Positions 8,501 through 16,597 of a stretch of DNA of 64,000 nt are shown one piece after another; the stretch's first letter is position 1, and each line of letters begins with the position of its first letter. Under the pieces are notes generated by a model. It saw nothing but the letters and a program-made list of their open reading frames with translations, was not told the DNA's origin and did not search any database. The position numbers and the translations under genes were made by a program. Source of the DNA: an uncultured Bacteroidales bacterium (lineage in GTDB: Bacteria > Bacteroidota > Bacteroidia > Bacteroidales > Bacteroidaceae); the NCBI GenBank assembly GCA_945787885.1, contig CALZJF010000006.1, positions 1 to 64,000 on the forward strand, read 5' to 3'.

Positions 8501-9328
8501 TCCACCGCCCATACGGTCGCGGATTTCACCACCCGTTCCCGTAGCCGCGCCGTTGAATGGCTCAACGGTGGTGGGGAAGTTGTGCGTCTCAGCCTTCAGG
8601 GAGATGACGCTCTCTACCTCTTTCGTACGGAAGAAGTCAGGCTGTGAATGGTCCGCAGGCGAGAAAAGCTCAATCATTGGGCCCTGCGCAAACGCCACAT
8701 TGTCCTTGTATGCTGAGAGGATGCGGCCAGGATTCTCCTGCGTGGTCTTCTTAATCATGGCGAAGAGGGAAGATTCCTTCTCCTCGCCGTCAATGACGAA
8801 CGTACCGCCGAAAATCTTATGGCGGCAATGCTCCGAATTAATCTGTGCGAAGCCGAACACCTCAGAGTCAGTCAGCTTGCGTCCGAGCTGCCCCTCCACC
8901 TTATGGAGATATTCTATTTCCTCAGGTGAGAGCGCAAGGCCCTCTGCTTCGTTGTATTCCTCCAGGTTTTCGATGCTGATGATTGGGGCAGGTTCGATGC
9001 TGACATGGAATATATTTTGGTCGAGACCGTTATACATACGCTGCAACATGGTATCATGCTCAGCCTGCTCGCTCTCCACGGGGAAGTATTCTTCAATGCG
9101 GTCGATGCCTTGAAGACCCATGTTTTGGGTGATTTCAACGGCGTTGGTGCTCCAAGGCGTAATCATTTCACGTCTCGGGCCCACGTGCCATCCTTCGATG
9201 TTTTGCTCATCGAGCATTTCGGCTTGGCCATAGAGCCAGCAGAGTTCCTTCACTTCGTCGGCACTAAGGGCATGATCCACGCTGGTGGCTATGATGCTCT
9301 TAGCAGGGGTTAGGAAAAAGCGTATCAT
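5597..9328 (-). CDS. purL: Phosphoribosylformylglycinamidine synthase (fused PurL)
   Basis: A 1243-residue single-chain FGAM synthase (large PurL, glutaminase fused), the fourth step of de novo purine synthesis: FGAR + glutamine + ATP to FGAM. Domains in order are an N-terminal PurS-like part and linker, the first synthase lobe with LKAETHNFPTTVEPFNGAAT, a second AIRS-like lobe (VPTGKDSLSMTQKYPDG), and a C-terminal class I glutaminase with the nucleophile Cys in SLGVCNGCQLMVELG and the His/Glu pair in MPHPERTIF. Length matches the large proteobacterial/Bacteroidota form, so no separate purQ or purS is needed. It appears monocistronic, with a terminator downstream and a repeat-rich spacer upstream. 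Confidence 0.97.
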   Translation of the reverse strand: MIRFFLTPAKSIIATSVDHALSADEVKELCWLYGQAEMLDEQNIEGWHVGPRREMITPWSTNAVEITQNMGLQGIDRIEEYFPVESEQAEHDTMLQRMYNGLDQNIFHVSIEPAPIISIENLEEYNEAEGLALSPEEIEYLHKVEGQLGRKLTDSEVFGFAQINSEHCRHKIFGGTFVIDGEEKESSLFAMIKKTTQENPGRILSAYKDNVAFAQGPMIELFSPADHSQPDFFRTKEVESVISLKAETHNFPTTVEPFNGAATGTGGEIRDRMGGGVGSWPIAGTAVYMTSYPRKEDGVQQWENNLPERPWLYQTPEQILIKASNGASDFGNKFGQPLICGSVLTFEHNEVAAGERYAYDKVIMLAGGVGYGTKRDCLKGEPQPGNKVVVMGGENYRIGLGGGSVSSVETGRYSSGIELNAVQRANPEMQKRTYNVVRALCEEDENPIVSIHDHGSAGHVNCLSELVEECGGLIHMDKLPIGDKTLSAKEIIANESQERMGLLIDEKAIEHVQRIADRERAPMYTVGETTGDHRFAFEQADGVRPFDLAVEQMFGSSPKTIMEDVTVERKYEVAAYNDSQVDEYLKNVLRLEAVACKDWLTNKVDRCVSGRVARQQCQGELQLPLSDCGAVTLDYRGKSGIATAIGHAPQAALADPAAGSVLSVAESLTNLVWAPLAQGMESISLSANWMWPCRSQKGEDARLYTAVKALSDFCCALQINVPTGKDSLSMTQKYPDGQKIISPGTVIVSAGGEVSDIRKIVSPVMQNVAESRFYHIDFSFDALQLGGSAFAQTLGKVGSDVPTVKNPEYFRDAFMAVQQLVNEGLIMAGHDISAGGLATTLLEMCFANTKGGINVCLDKFNGADLIPALFAENPGVVVQVSDANAARAKKILDDAGVGYVKIGVPQEAQVLSVTMKGRHFDFDINEMRSVWYETSYLLDRRQSFNGKAEERRDNLGKQPLDLRFPEGFTGKLAQWGLDPDRKAASGLRAAVIREKGTNSEREMAYSFWLAGFDVKDVTMTDLITGRETLDDVNVIAFCGGFSNSDVLGSAKGWAGAFLFNPKAKAALDRFYARPDTLSLGVCNGCQLMVELGLLNNDHAVTDARGFAQMLHNDSHKFESAFVSLAIPANNSVMFGSLSGSKIGTWVAHGEGKFHLPLEESAYNVVAKFDRSDYPGNPNGSSYDVAAIASADGRHLAIMPHPERTIFPWQCGFYPADRVLTDDVTPWIEAFVNARKWVEAHRQA

Positions 9329-9452
9329 GGGGATTTGTTGCTATATAAAGGTGGGTTCAATCCATTCCCCACCGTTAAAAAAAGAATGTTTATGGTCTGT
9401 CGTTGCAGGGACTACGCTGGGCGTTTTTTGCTCCAGTGTGTCATTTCGGCTG

Positions 9453-9460
9453 CAAATTTA
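9453..9460 (-). promoter_or_regulatory. Possible purL -7 box
   Basis: CAAATTTA on plus is TAAATTTG on minus, an exact TAnnTTTG box about 125 bp upstream of purL. No good upstream TTTG is seen at the right distance, so this is weak. Confidence 0.3.
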
Positions 9461-9533
9461 CGTTATTTTAACCGAAAAGCTTCCTATATTTTTATTTTTG
9501 CGCGCGCGTAAGCGTTGATTTCTGCTTGCAGAG

Positions 9534-9702
9534 GGCTTTTGGGGGGCTTCGGCGGAGGGGATTTGCGGGATTTTCTCTCAGTCGGCGACTGAGAGAACAG
9601 GGCTGCGGACAGGATTTGGGGCAGGCTACTGGCTTTTGGGGGGCTTCGGCGGAGGGGATTTGTGGGATTTGCTCTCAGTCGGCGACTGAGAGAACAGGGC
9701 AG
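9534..9702. repeat. 97-bp-period duplication carrying two dispersed palindromes
   Basis: Two blocks of about 70 bp start with GGCTTTTGGGGGGCTTCGG at 9534 and 9631. Each contains the palindrome CTCTCAGTCG-G-CGACTGAGAG (9575-9595 and 9672-9692). The second palindrome begins 14 bp beyond the nucleoside kinase stop and might act as its terminator stem. The same palindrome recurs at 29306-29325 (variant) and 62141-62161. Confidence 0.8.
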
Positions 9703-9705
9703 CGG

Positions 9706-11379
9706 TTAATATTTGAATGAGCTGTGCCCCATAAATTCGCGGAGGAGCGAGGTGGGCGGAATGGCTTCGAGGGGCATGGAGACGAAGTAGTTGAGGAATT
9801 TTCGCAGGCGTGTGGCGGTGGCATATTCCGCGGCCGATTCCGGCACCATCTCCAGCAAGGGCAAAGCCTGGGCGCGCAGTGCTGCCAATTCATAGAGGAG
9901 CGACGTGTTGATCATCACATCGGCCTCCTCCTGGAAGGGGAAAATCCATTTTTCTTCCCCCGCGCTGACGAGTGGGCAGCGGCGGATGACCTCCTGCGGC
10001 TCAAAGCCGCGGTATTTGTAGTCGCGGCAGATGCGGCGCAGCAGCCGGCAGTCAGTGGTCGGGATGTAGTTGTGGTCATCGAGCATGATGGTTGTCAGGG
10101 CGGAAGCATAGATTTTATACTTTGCCGTGGCCGGCACCTTTTCGCTCATTCGCGGATTGAGGGCGTGGTTGCCCTCCATGATGAGAACCGTGTTTGACGT
10201 GAGCTGGAGGAATTTTCCGCTCGGTACGTTTTTGCCCTTCGTGAAGTCGTAGAACGGCAGTTCTATCTCCTCGCCGGCCAGGAGTCGTGTGAGGTGGTCG
10301 TTGAAGAGCTGGAGATTCATGGCCTCGATATTCTCAAAGTCATACTCCCCCTTTTCGTCGAGCGGTGTGAGCACTCTGTCCACGAAATAGTTGTCGAGGG
10401 ATATTTGCACCGGGTGTTTCCCGCACGCCATGAGTTGCACGCAGAGACGTTTGGCGAACGTGGTCTTTCCTGATGATGAAGGCCCGGCAATGAGCACCAC
10501 GCGAATGTCGGGATGCGCGGCGATATGGTCAGCCAGCTTAGAGATTTTCTTCTCCTGCAATGCCTCCGACACGGCCACAATGTCGTTCGTATAGCCGGAG
10601 AGGATGGCGCGGTTCAGTTCGCCGACGGTCGATATGCCGACGATGTCGTGCCATCGGTGCTCTTCCTGAAACACATCGAACATCTTTCCCTGCCGGTACA
10701 TGGGTCTCAGCTGTGTGGGATTCTTCTGGTCTGGCACGCGCAGGAGGAGTCCGTCGCCGTAGGGTATGAGGTCGAAGAGTCGCAGTTCGCCCGTCCGGAG
10801 CAGGAGCGAGCCGTAGAAGAAGTCGCAGAGCGCATCGTCAGGGCCTTCTCCGAGGGTGTAATAATGCGTATAGAGGTCGCCGATGCTTTCCAGGAGCTTC
10901 ACTTTCGGCATCAGTCCCTGTTCGCGGAAGAGAGCGATGGCATCCGTCGTATGGCAGGTGACGCGTCTGAACTTCAGGTTGGCATCAATGAGCCGTTGCA
11001 TCTCGCCTTTCAGGCGTTCTGCCATCTCTGCCGTAATGCCCTCTTCGACATCGAGCGAGCAGAAGAATCCGCCGGAAATAGGCGTGCCGATGCGCAGGCG
11101 TGCGCCGGGAAAGAGGTTATGGACTGCTTTGTAGAGCACGAAGAATAGGCTGCGAGTATAGGTGCGCAAGCCCGAATCGCTCGTGACGTCGAGAAATTCC
11201 ACGTCGCGACTGTCGTTGATGGTATAGTGTAACCCCTCCGAACGGTTGTTCACGAGGCAGCTGGTGGTGCCGAAGGGCAGATTGAGTGCGAGTTGCTGAT
11301 AGACATCTTCGAGAGTAGAGCCTTTCGGCACTTCCACCCACGAGTTGGTGTTGCGGCAGAAAATGCGTATTTTTCTCAT
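9706..11379 (-). CDS. Nucleoside (uridine-like) kinase with N-terminal TGS/ThrRS-like domain
   Basis: A 557-residue protein. Residues about 1-60 resemble a TGS domain, about 60-200 resemble the second additional domain of threonyl-tRNA synthetase, and the C-terminal half is a uridine kinase/phosphoribulokinase-type P-loop kinase with Walker A GPSSSGKTT at about residues 295-303 and substrate-loop SLDNYFVDR. This fused architecture is known in Bacteroidales as 'nucleoside kinase'; the true substrate is not settled by sequence. I take the start at MRKIRIF rather than three codons upstream because it begins the TGS fold. It lies 86 bp downstream of the C1 peptidase gene in the same direction, with a hairpin in between. 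Confidence 0.88.
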   Translation of the reverse strand: MRKIRIFCRNTNSWVEVPKGSTLEDVYQQLALNLPFGTTSCLVNNRSEGLHYTINDSRDVEFLDVTSDSGLRTYTRSLFFVLYKAVHNLFPGARLRIGTPISGGFFCSLDVEEGITAEMAERLKGEMQRLIDANLKFRRVTCHTTDAIALFREQGLMPKVKLLESIGDLYTHYYTLGEGPDDALCDFFYGSLLLRTGELRLFDLIPYGDGLLLRVPDQKNPTQLRPMYRQGKMFDVFQEEHRWHDIVGISTVGELNRAILSGYTNDIVAVSEALQEKKISKLADHIAAHPDIRVVLIAGPSSSGKTTFAKRLCVQLMACGKHPVQISLDNYFVDRVLTPLDEKGEYDFENIEAMNLQLFNDHLTRLLAGEEIELPFYDFTKGKNVPSGKFLQLTSNTVLIMEGNHALNPRMSEKVPATAKYKIYASALTTIMLDDHNYIPTTDCRLLRRICRDYKYRGFEPQEVIRRCPLVSAGEEKWIFPFQEEADVMINTSLLYELAALRAQALPLLEMVPESAAEYATATRLRKFLNYFVSMPLEAIPPTSLLREFMGHSSFKY

Positions 11380-11420
11380 AGAGAGCATGTAGGGATGAAT
11401 GGGGTGTAGAGCGCGAAAAG

Positions 11421-11452
11421 CAAGTGCCTACGAGAGTCTTCGCAGGCACTTG
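11421..11452 (-). terminator. Hairpin between the C1 peptidase and nucleoside kinase genes
   Basis: CAAGTGCCT (11421-11429) pairs with AGGCACTTG (11444-11452), with partial pairing continuing inward. In the minus direction a short CTTTT follows. It could end or attenuate the peptidase transcript before the kinase gene. Confidence 0.55.
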
Positions 11453-11465
11453 TCGGTTCGGCAGC

Positions 11466-12854
11466 TTAAAGTTCAGGAGTGAAGAGAGGGTCCCATGCAG
11501 GGAGTTTCACGGGCTTCTTGTCGAGGAGCTTCAGCGTGGCCTCCGGCACGAAACGTCGCTCAACGACCAGTCGGAACATATACTCGTCAAACCATTCGTC
11601 CGTCATGACGAGATGTCCCTGTACGCCATAAGTCCCGCCCCAGGAGTTCTCCACCTTCCATTTGCGCGTCTTTCCGTTCTCGTCTATATCCACGGCGCAA
11701 AGCGTCATGGCATGGCTCGATGCGCTGGCAAAGGTCTGTATGCGTTCAGCCTTCGTCATGGGGAAAGTCGTGCCGAAGAGAGTCTCGTAGTCATAGTTTT
11801 GCAGCGAGAGAATGCCCGTCTTGCGGTTGAGGAACTTGCCTACGTCGCAGCTGAAATACATGCGTGTGCTGTCGGCTATGGAGGCGATGGCCATCGCCTT
11901 GATTTCGTCCATCGGCAGGTTGATGTACGTCCAGTCGTGCCCATCGTAGGCGTGGCGGTCGAGGTCAATGGTGTACGTCTGGTGGTACGGCCGTGTGGGG
12001 TCGTTCATGAGCAGCACATAGTTGTTCTGGAGGTCCCAGCCCACAAACTCCTTGTAGAAGCTCAGCGGCGTATATTCCTTCGCCTCTCCTATGGGCTTTC
12101 CGCTCTCATCCTTCAGCTGATACGTGAATTTCTGCGGCGGTGTGCCGAGGCAGATGGCAAGGATATGATAGACCTCGCCCAGCATTTCCTCCTTTCGTTT
12201 GAGCACATCCGCCTTCTTGCTGCCTCCTGCCGCCATCTTTCTCAGTTCGAGTCCCCACTGCCGGAGCTTCAGGCTGATGATGGAAGCCATTTTCGATGTG
12301 TTGTTGGCATTGTAGCTCTCAGGCATAATGTCAGTCGGCACGACGCCATACTTCGTGACGATATCCTGCACGCCAGTGAAGGTGCCGCCATCGCTCAGCG
12401 GATGTTGGAACAGCCACTCCACGGTCTTGTCGTCCATTGGCAGGTTTGCCTTGTCGATGATGGCTTGCAGGAAGAGGTTCGACTTTTCCAGCTGGTCGTA
12501 GAAGAAGCAGAAGCTCTGCGAGAACTCGAAGTTGCCGAGCTGATGCTCATTGATGACCTTTGCGCGCATGACGTTCAGCCCCGTGAAGAGCCAGCATCGT
12601 CCGCTCGACTGCTGGTCGGTGATGCCCTTCGAGGGGGCCACATGGCTGAAGTAGAGGTCAGTGTTGGCAGGATTGACAGGGTTCGTCGCTATGGCATCAA
12701 TGCCGTTGGCAGCCAGAGCATTGCGCAGTGCAGCGTCCTGACGTGTCAGGGGGTGGGCAGTGCTGATGCGCTGCAAGACATCGGGGGTGATGCTCTGCGC
12801 CGCTGCTGAGAGAGGAGCGGCGAGGAGGAGTGATAATAGCAGATGTTTGGTCAT
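11466..12854 (-). CDS. Exported C1-family cysteine peptidase (bleomycin hydrolase/PepC type)
   Basis: A 462-residue papain-like aminopeptidase of the C1B group. The catalytic triad is visible: Cys87 in SSGRCWLF, His381 in ASSHAMTLC and Asn403 in VENSWGG, with the oxyanion Gln in TDQQSSGRC. Unlike the cytosolic bleomycin hydrolases it begins with a signal peptide (MTKHLLLSLLLAAPLSAAAQ), so it probably acts in the periplasm or outside on peptides, as expected for an amino-acid-fermenting Bacteroidales. Its ATG lies two bases from a 191-bp palindromic element, so promoter and leader must lie within or beyond that element. Confidence 0.93.
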   Translation of the reverse strand: MTKHLLLSLLLAAPLSAAAQSITPDVLQRISTAHPLTRQDAALRNALAANGIDAIATNPVNPANTDLYFSHVAPSKGITDQQSSGRCWLFTGLNVMRAKVINEHQLGNFEFSQSFCFFYDQLEKSNLFLQAIIDKANLPMDDKTVEWLFQHPLSDGGTFTGVQDIVTKYGVVPTDIMPESYNANNTSKMASIISLKLRQWGLELRKMAAGGSKKADVLKRKEEMLGEVYHILAICLGTPPQKFTYQLKDESGKPIGEAKEYTPLSFYKEFVGWDLQNNYVLLMNDPTRPYHQTYTIDLDRHAYDGHDWTYINLPMDEIKAMAIASIADSTRMYFSCDVGKFLNRKTGILSLQNYDYETLFGTTFPMTKAERIQTFASASSHAMTLCAVDIDENGKTRKWKVENSWGGTYGVQGHLVMTDEWFDEYMFRLVVERRFVPEATLKLLDKKPVKLPAWDPLFTPEL

Positions 12855-12856
12855 TA

Positions 12857-13047
12857 AGTAGGTAATGAAAATGATTTTATGGTAAATGTAGTAGGTAATT
12901 ATTAAGGTTTGTATGTTAGAACGCTCTATTTAGATGCAGGTTTTAGTCTTGAAATAAAGGAGCATAGCGTGCTATGTGAATATTTTCAAGGCTAAAAGAT
13001 GCGCTAAAGAGTGCATTCAGGCATAAAGATAATTTTCATTACCTACT
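12857..13047. repeat. 191-bp palindromic element, family 2
   Basis: Terminal inverted repeats begin AGTAGGTAATGAAAAT (16 bp perfect). The whole element is an imperfect palindrome around TAGCgtGCTA. TA lies outside both ends. The centre reads GGAGCaTAGC-gt-GCTAtGTGA, matching the family 1 centre (GGAGCgTAGC-gg-GCTAcGTGA), so the families look related. No open frame of note. Confidence 0.75.
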
Positions 13048-13093
13048 TATATATATATATATGTCAGACGTTCTTCCTGTGTCTGGTGTTTTC

Positions 13094-15421
13094 TTATTTC
13101 TTCTTGCCCTTTCCGCCTTTCCGGCTCTCCTTCTTGGCGGGGCTGGCGGCAGATTTCCTGCCCTTCTTGCCCTGCTTCTTCGCCGGGCGTTCAGGCAGGG
13201 CGGCGATGGCAGGCAGAGCATCCTCTTCCACGAGTCCGAAGTCGAGCTGGCGGCGTTCCAGGTTCGCCCGCTCCACGCGGAATCGCACCTTGTCGCCCAG
13301 GTTATAGACGCGGTGACGGCGGCGGCCGACGAGCCGATAGTTGTCTTCGTCAAACTCATAGTAGTCGCCCGTCAGATTGCGCAGCGGCACCATGCCCTCG
13401 CACTTCGAGGCCGCCTCCTCCACGTAGAGCCCGAACTCAGAGATACCGCTGACGATGCCATCAAACTCCTGCCCGATGCGGTCGCCCATGAACTCCACCT
13501 GCTTATATTTGATGGAGGCGCGCTCGGCGGTCGTGGCCAGCTGCTCCTGCTGGCTGCAGTGTTCGCAGAGGTCCTCATACTTCGTGGCCGATGCGCTGCG
13601 TCCGCCCTCTTGATAACGCTGTAGCAGACGGTGGACCATGAGGTCAGGATAGCGGCGGATGGGAGAGGTGAAGTGCGTGTAGTAGCGGAACATCAGTCCG
13701 TAGTGTCCGATGTTGTGTATGGAATAGCGTGCCTTCATCATCGCCCGCAGTGCCACCATCTCCACCACCGCCTCTTCCTTCTTGCCCTTCACCTCTGCCA
13801 GCATGTGGTTCAGACTCTTCGATACGTCCGTCTTCGAGCCTTCCGTGCGGAGTTTATAGCCGAATTTCGCCACAAACCCCCGCAGGCGTTCCATCTTCTC
13901 GGGGTCAGGCACATCGTGGATGCGATAGGGCAGCACCTTGGGCTTCTTGCCTTTTGCCACGATGGCCACGCTCTCTGCCACCGTGCGGTTGGCGAGGAGC
14001 ATGAATTCTTCTACGAGTTTGTTGGCATCGCGCGCCACCTTCACATACGTGCTGACGGGATGCCCCTTCTCATCGACTTCGAAGCGCACCTCCGGACGGT
14101 CAAACCCGATGGCGCCCGCTTGGAAACGCTTGGCGCGGAGCTGCTTCGCCAGACGGTCGAGGTCGAGAATCTCCCGCGCCCATTCGCCCTGCGGGTGCTC
14201 ATAGCTGCCGTCTGTCTGCGGATGCGTGCCTGGCAGGGCCATGTCCTCAGGCGATGCGCAGCCGTTTCGCTCTATGAGAGCCTGCGCTTCCTCGTAGGCG
14301 AAGCGGCGATTGGAGCGGATGACGGTGCGAACGATTCGGCTGGCGCGCACGTCGCCCTGAGCATTGAGGGTGAAGATGACGGAGAATGTGAGCTTCTCCT
14401 CGTCCGGGCGCAGCGAGCAGATGAAGTTGCAGAGCCGTTCGGGGAGCATCGGAATCGTGCGATCTACGAGATACACGCTCGTGGCGCGCTGCTGGGCCTC
14501 GCGGTCGATGGTGTCGCCTTCCTTGACGTAGTGGCTGACGTCGGCAATGTGTACGCCCACCTCCCAGTCCTCGCCCTGGCGGCGTATGGAGAGAGCATCG
14601 TCGAAGTCCTTGGCATCGTGGGGGTCGATGGTGAATGTCGGCACGTCGCGGAAGTCCTCGCGCTGTGCGATTTCGTCGGCAGAAATGCCCGGCTCAATCT
14701 TCTCAGCCGCCCGCTCCACCTGTTTCGGATAAGCGTATGGCAGTCCATATTCAGCGAGGATGGCGTGCATCTCCGTGTCGTTGTTGCCCTCATCGCCCAG
14801 AATGTCTATCACTTTTCCCGTCGGGCACTTCGACTGTTCGGGCCAGTCCGTGATTTTCACCACCACCTTCTGCCCATTCTTCGCCCCCTTGATGCCGCTC
14901 TTCGGTATGAAGATGTCGGTGGCGAGCGAACGGTCAGTCAAGACGAAGGCATAGTCGCGCTCCACCTGGATTTTTCCGACGAAGGTGTCCTTCGCCCGCT
15001 CCACGATTTCTATCACCTCCGCCTCGCGCGTGTGGGTTCGCCGGCGTGCCAGCATCGTCACTCTGACGCGGTCGCCATCGAGGGCATGGCGCGAGTTGCG
15101 TTCGCTTACCAGAATTTCCTTTCCCCCATCGTCCGGCGCGAAGACATTATGCCCGTTGCGCTTTTTGTGGAAGATGCCCTCGATGACCTGGCTGCCACGG
15201 GGCTGATGGATATACGTGCCGTTGTTGTCGGTGGTGAGGAAATCGTCGAAGACGAGGTCAGCAAGGCATTCTATGACGAGCATCTTCGACGGATGTTTGT
15301 CTGCCCCTACGCTGTTGAATATGTCTTTCACGTGCAGGGGCTTGTTTTCGCTCTTTTCGAAGAGGCAGAGCAGGCGGTTCAGCAGTTCGCGCTTGCTCAG
15401 GCGGCTGGTTTTCCTTGACAT
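13094..15421 (-). CDS. rnr: Ribonuclease R
   Basis: A 775-residue 3'-5' exoribonuclease of the RNB family. In order it has an N-terminal helix-turn-helix/cold-shock region, the RNB catalytic domain with the metal-binding stretch IDPHDAKDFDDALSI, a C-terminal S1 domain (FDGIVSGISEFGLYVEE) and a Lys-rich tail (KKQGKKGRKSAASPAKK), which is typical. It degrades structured RNA. I place the start at MSRKTSRLSKRELL because 43 upstream in-frame codons give a low-complexity, non-conserved stretch. The gene is flanked by repeat-bearing spacers and looks monocistronic. Confidence 0.95.
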   Translation of the reverse strand: MSRKTSRLSKRELLNRLLCLFEKSENKPLHVKDIFNSVGADKHPSKMLVIECLADLVFDDFLTTDNNGTYIHQPRGSQVIEGIFHKKRNGHNVFAPDDGGKEILVSERNSRHALDGDRVRVTMLARRRTHTREAEVIEIVERAKDTFVGKIQVERDYAFVLTDRSLATDIFIPKSGIKGAKNGQKVVVKITDWPEQSKCPTGKVIDILGDEGNNDTEMHAILAEYGLPYAYPKQVERAAEKIEPGISADEIAQREDFRDVPTFTIDPHDAKDFDDALSIRRQGEDWEVGVHIADVSHYVKEGDTIDREAQQRATSVYLVDRTIPMLPERLCNFICSLRPDEEKLTFSVIFTLNAQGDVRASRIVRTVIRSNRRFAYEEAQALIERNGCASPEDMALPGTHPQTDGSYEHPQGEWAREILDLDRLAKQLRAKRFQAGAIGFDRPEVRFEVDEKGHPVSTYVKVARDANKLVEEFMLLANRTVAESVAIVAKGKKPKVLPYRIHDVPDPEKMERLRGFVAKFGYKLRTEGSKTDVSKSLNHMLAEVKGKKEEAVVEMVALRAMMKARYSIHNIGHYGLMFRYYTHFTSPIRRYPDLMVHRLLQRYQEGGRSASATKYEDLCEHCSQQEQLATTAERASIKYKQVEFMGDRIGQEFDGIVSGISEFGLYVEEAASKCEGMVPLRNLTGDYYEFDEDNYRLVGRRRHRVYNLGDKVRFRVERANLERRQLDFGLVEEDALPAIAALPERPAKKQGKKGRKSAASPAKKESRKGGKGKKK

Positions 15422-15701
15422 GGCAGTGTGCGTTGTGGGTTGGTGTGGTGGGTAGGGCTGTGGGTGTTCATGGCGATGTGGCTGCCAGACGGCTTCCTGC
15501 CCAAGGGGCAATCCCCCGGAATCCCTATCGCGTTTTTTATCTCTCGGCATTTCCTCCTTGCTTCATGCCCATGTTCGCCGTATGTCGGGTTCGTGCCGTA
15601 TGTCAGCGAGGGGGGAGGATGCTGTCTGTGTAGGCGTGAGGATAGTCGGCAGTGTGGGGTTCTTGCTGCTTCAGGCCTCGCTTCTGCACCGCCGACAGGG
15701 C

Positions 15702-15709
15702 AAAATTAA
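15702..15709 (-). promoter_or_regulatory. Possible rnr -7 box
   Basis: CAAAATTA on plus gives TAATTTTG on minus, 280 bp upstream of rnr. The upstream TTTG box is not evident. Confidence 0.3.
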
Positions 15710-16045
15710 AGATAAATTTCGGAAAACCATCTGATTTCCTCCTTTTTTTGAAGCCACGGGGGTTCAAATCCCGTGTGTAGAGCGTCTGCGCCCCTCCTTT
15801 TTCAATCTTTCTGTCTGCGCAGGGCAGGCCATGCCCTTCATTTCTCCTGACGCAGCGGCATTCGCTTGCCGGTCTGCCCCATCCCGTTCGGCATGGCGAA
15901 GGCAAGGACTGAAGGGCAATCCGCCGTGGGGCTGCCGCCATGAGCAGGCAGCCGCCTGAGAATCCCCCGTCTCGGTCAGGCAGGAGCGCGCATGGCCGGC
16001 GTGAAACTTCTGAGCTTCTTCCCCCCTTCGCTGCGCCTTCCGCTC

Positions 16046-16130
16046 AGAAGTGGCCATTTCCGCCCCTGAAAGCCATCATTTCCGCCCCCGAAAGCCATCA
16101 CTTTCACCCCCAAAAGTCATCACATGGCCC
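16046..16130 (-). repeat. 22-bp tandem repeat array, locus B
   Basis: Four imperfect 22-bp units on the minus strand; read on plus they are C-rich, for example AAAGCCATCATTTCCGCC. The conserved tail (TGAGCGGAAGG on minus) adjoins it at about 16027-16046. Confidence 0.75.
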
Positions 16131-16477
16131 CCGCTGCGTGATTGCGCAGAGACGAGGTGCGCCGTCGGACGGCTGAAAATCTCCCTCAAACTGGCGAAAG
16201 ACGGGGGTGAAACTGCCGTTTTGAGAGCCCAACGTGGGGAATTTCTCTGTGCTACGATGTTGAAACGCCCATGCTGCGCGCTCCCAACAATAGTGAATAG
16301 GCACTGCGCCCTCTGACTGCGGAGGCAGCCCCGACATGAATGGGAAGCCCGGGGCTTTGGCCGTGCGTACGGAAAGTGGCGGTTTGCGGTGCAGACCGGC
16401 AGGGGCAGGAAAAACGCTGAATGTACGGCATTGCCCCTCCCCCTGACTGCGGAGGCAAGGCGCAGGAAAGAAAAAAA

Positions 16478-16540
16478 GTCGGGCCTCCTTGTACATGACC
16501 GCGCTTTTATGACGCGTGGCTCGTACAAAGAGGCCCGACT
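16478..16540. terminator. Bidirectional terminator downstream of yifB
   Basis: AGTCGGGCCTCcTTGTAC (16478-16494 region) pairs with GTACAAaGAGGCCCGACT (16523-16540). An A-run at 16471-16477 becomes a T-run for minus-strand transcripts ending yifB. Confidence 0.8.
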
Positions 16541-16597
16541 TGCTCCTCCGAAGCTGCTTTGCTCCGATGTCACACTGCTGCGAATCAATCTCAGGCT

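Larger units (their letters stand above)
9329..9705. other. Repeat-bearing spacer upstream of purL
   Basis: No gene is seen. It contains a short GGTGGG/CCCACC palindrome at about 9348-9372 (possibly a remnant of the TTCTATAAA palindromes), the purL -7 box, and a 97-bp-period duplication. Confidence 0.5.
15422..16597. other. Gene-free stretch of 1.18 kb
   Basis: No credible gene. It contains the possible rnr -7 box, a 22-bp array (16046-16130), two copies of CTGACTGCGGAGGCA (about 16313 and 16443) and the yifB terminator. Confidence 0.55.

Noticed and set aside
13631..15418. Plus-strand open frame of 595 codons over rnr
   Set aside because: Antisense shadow of RNase R, which has clear catalytic motifs on the minus strand.
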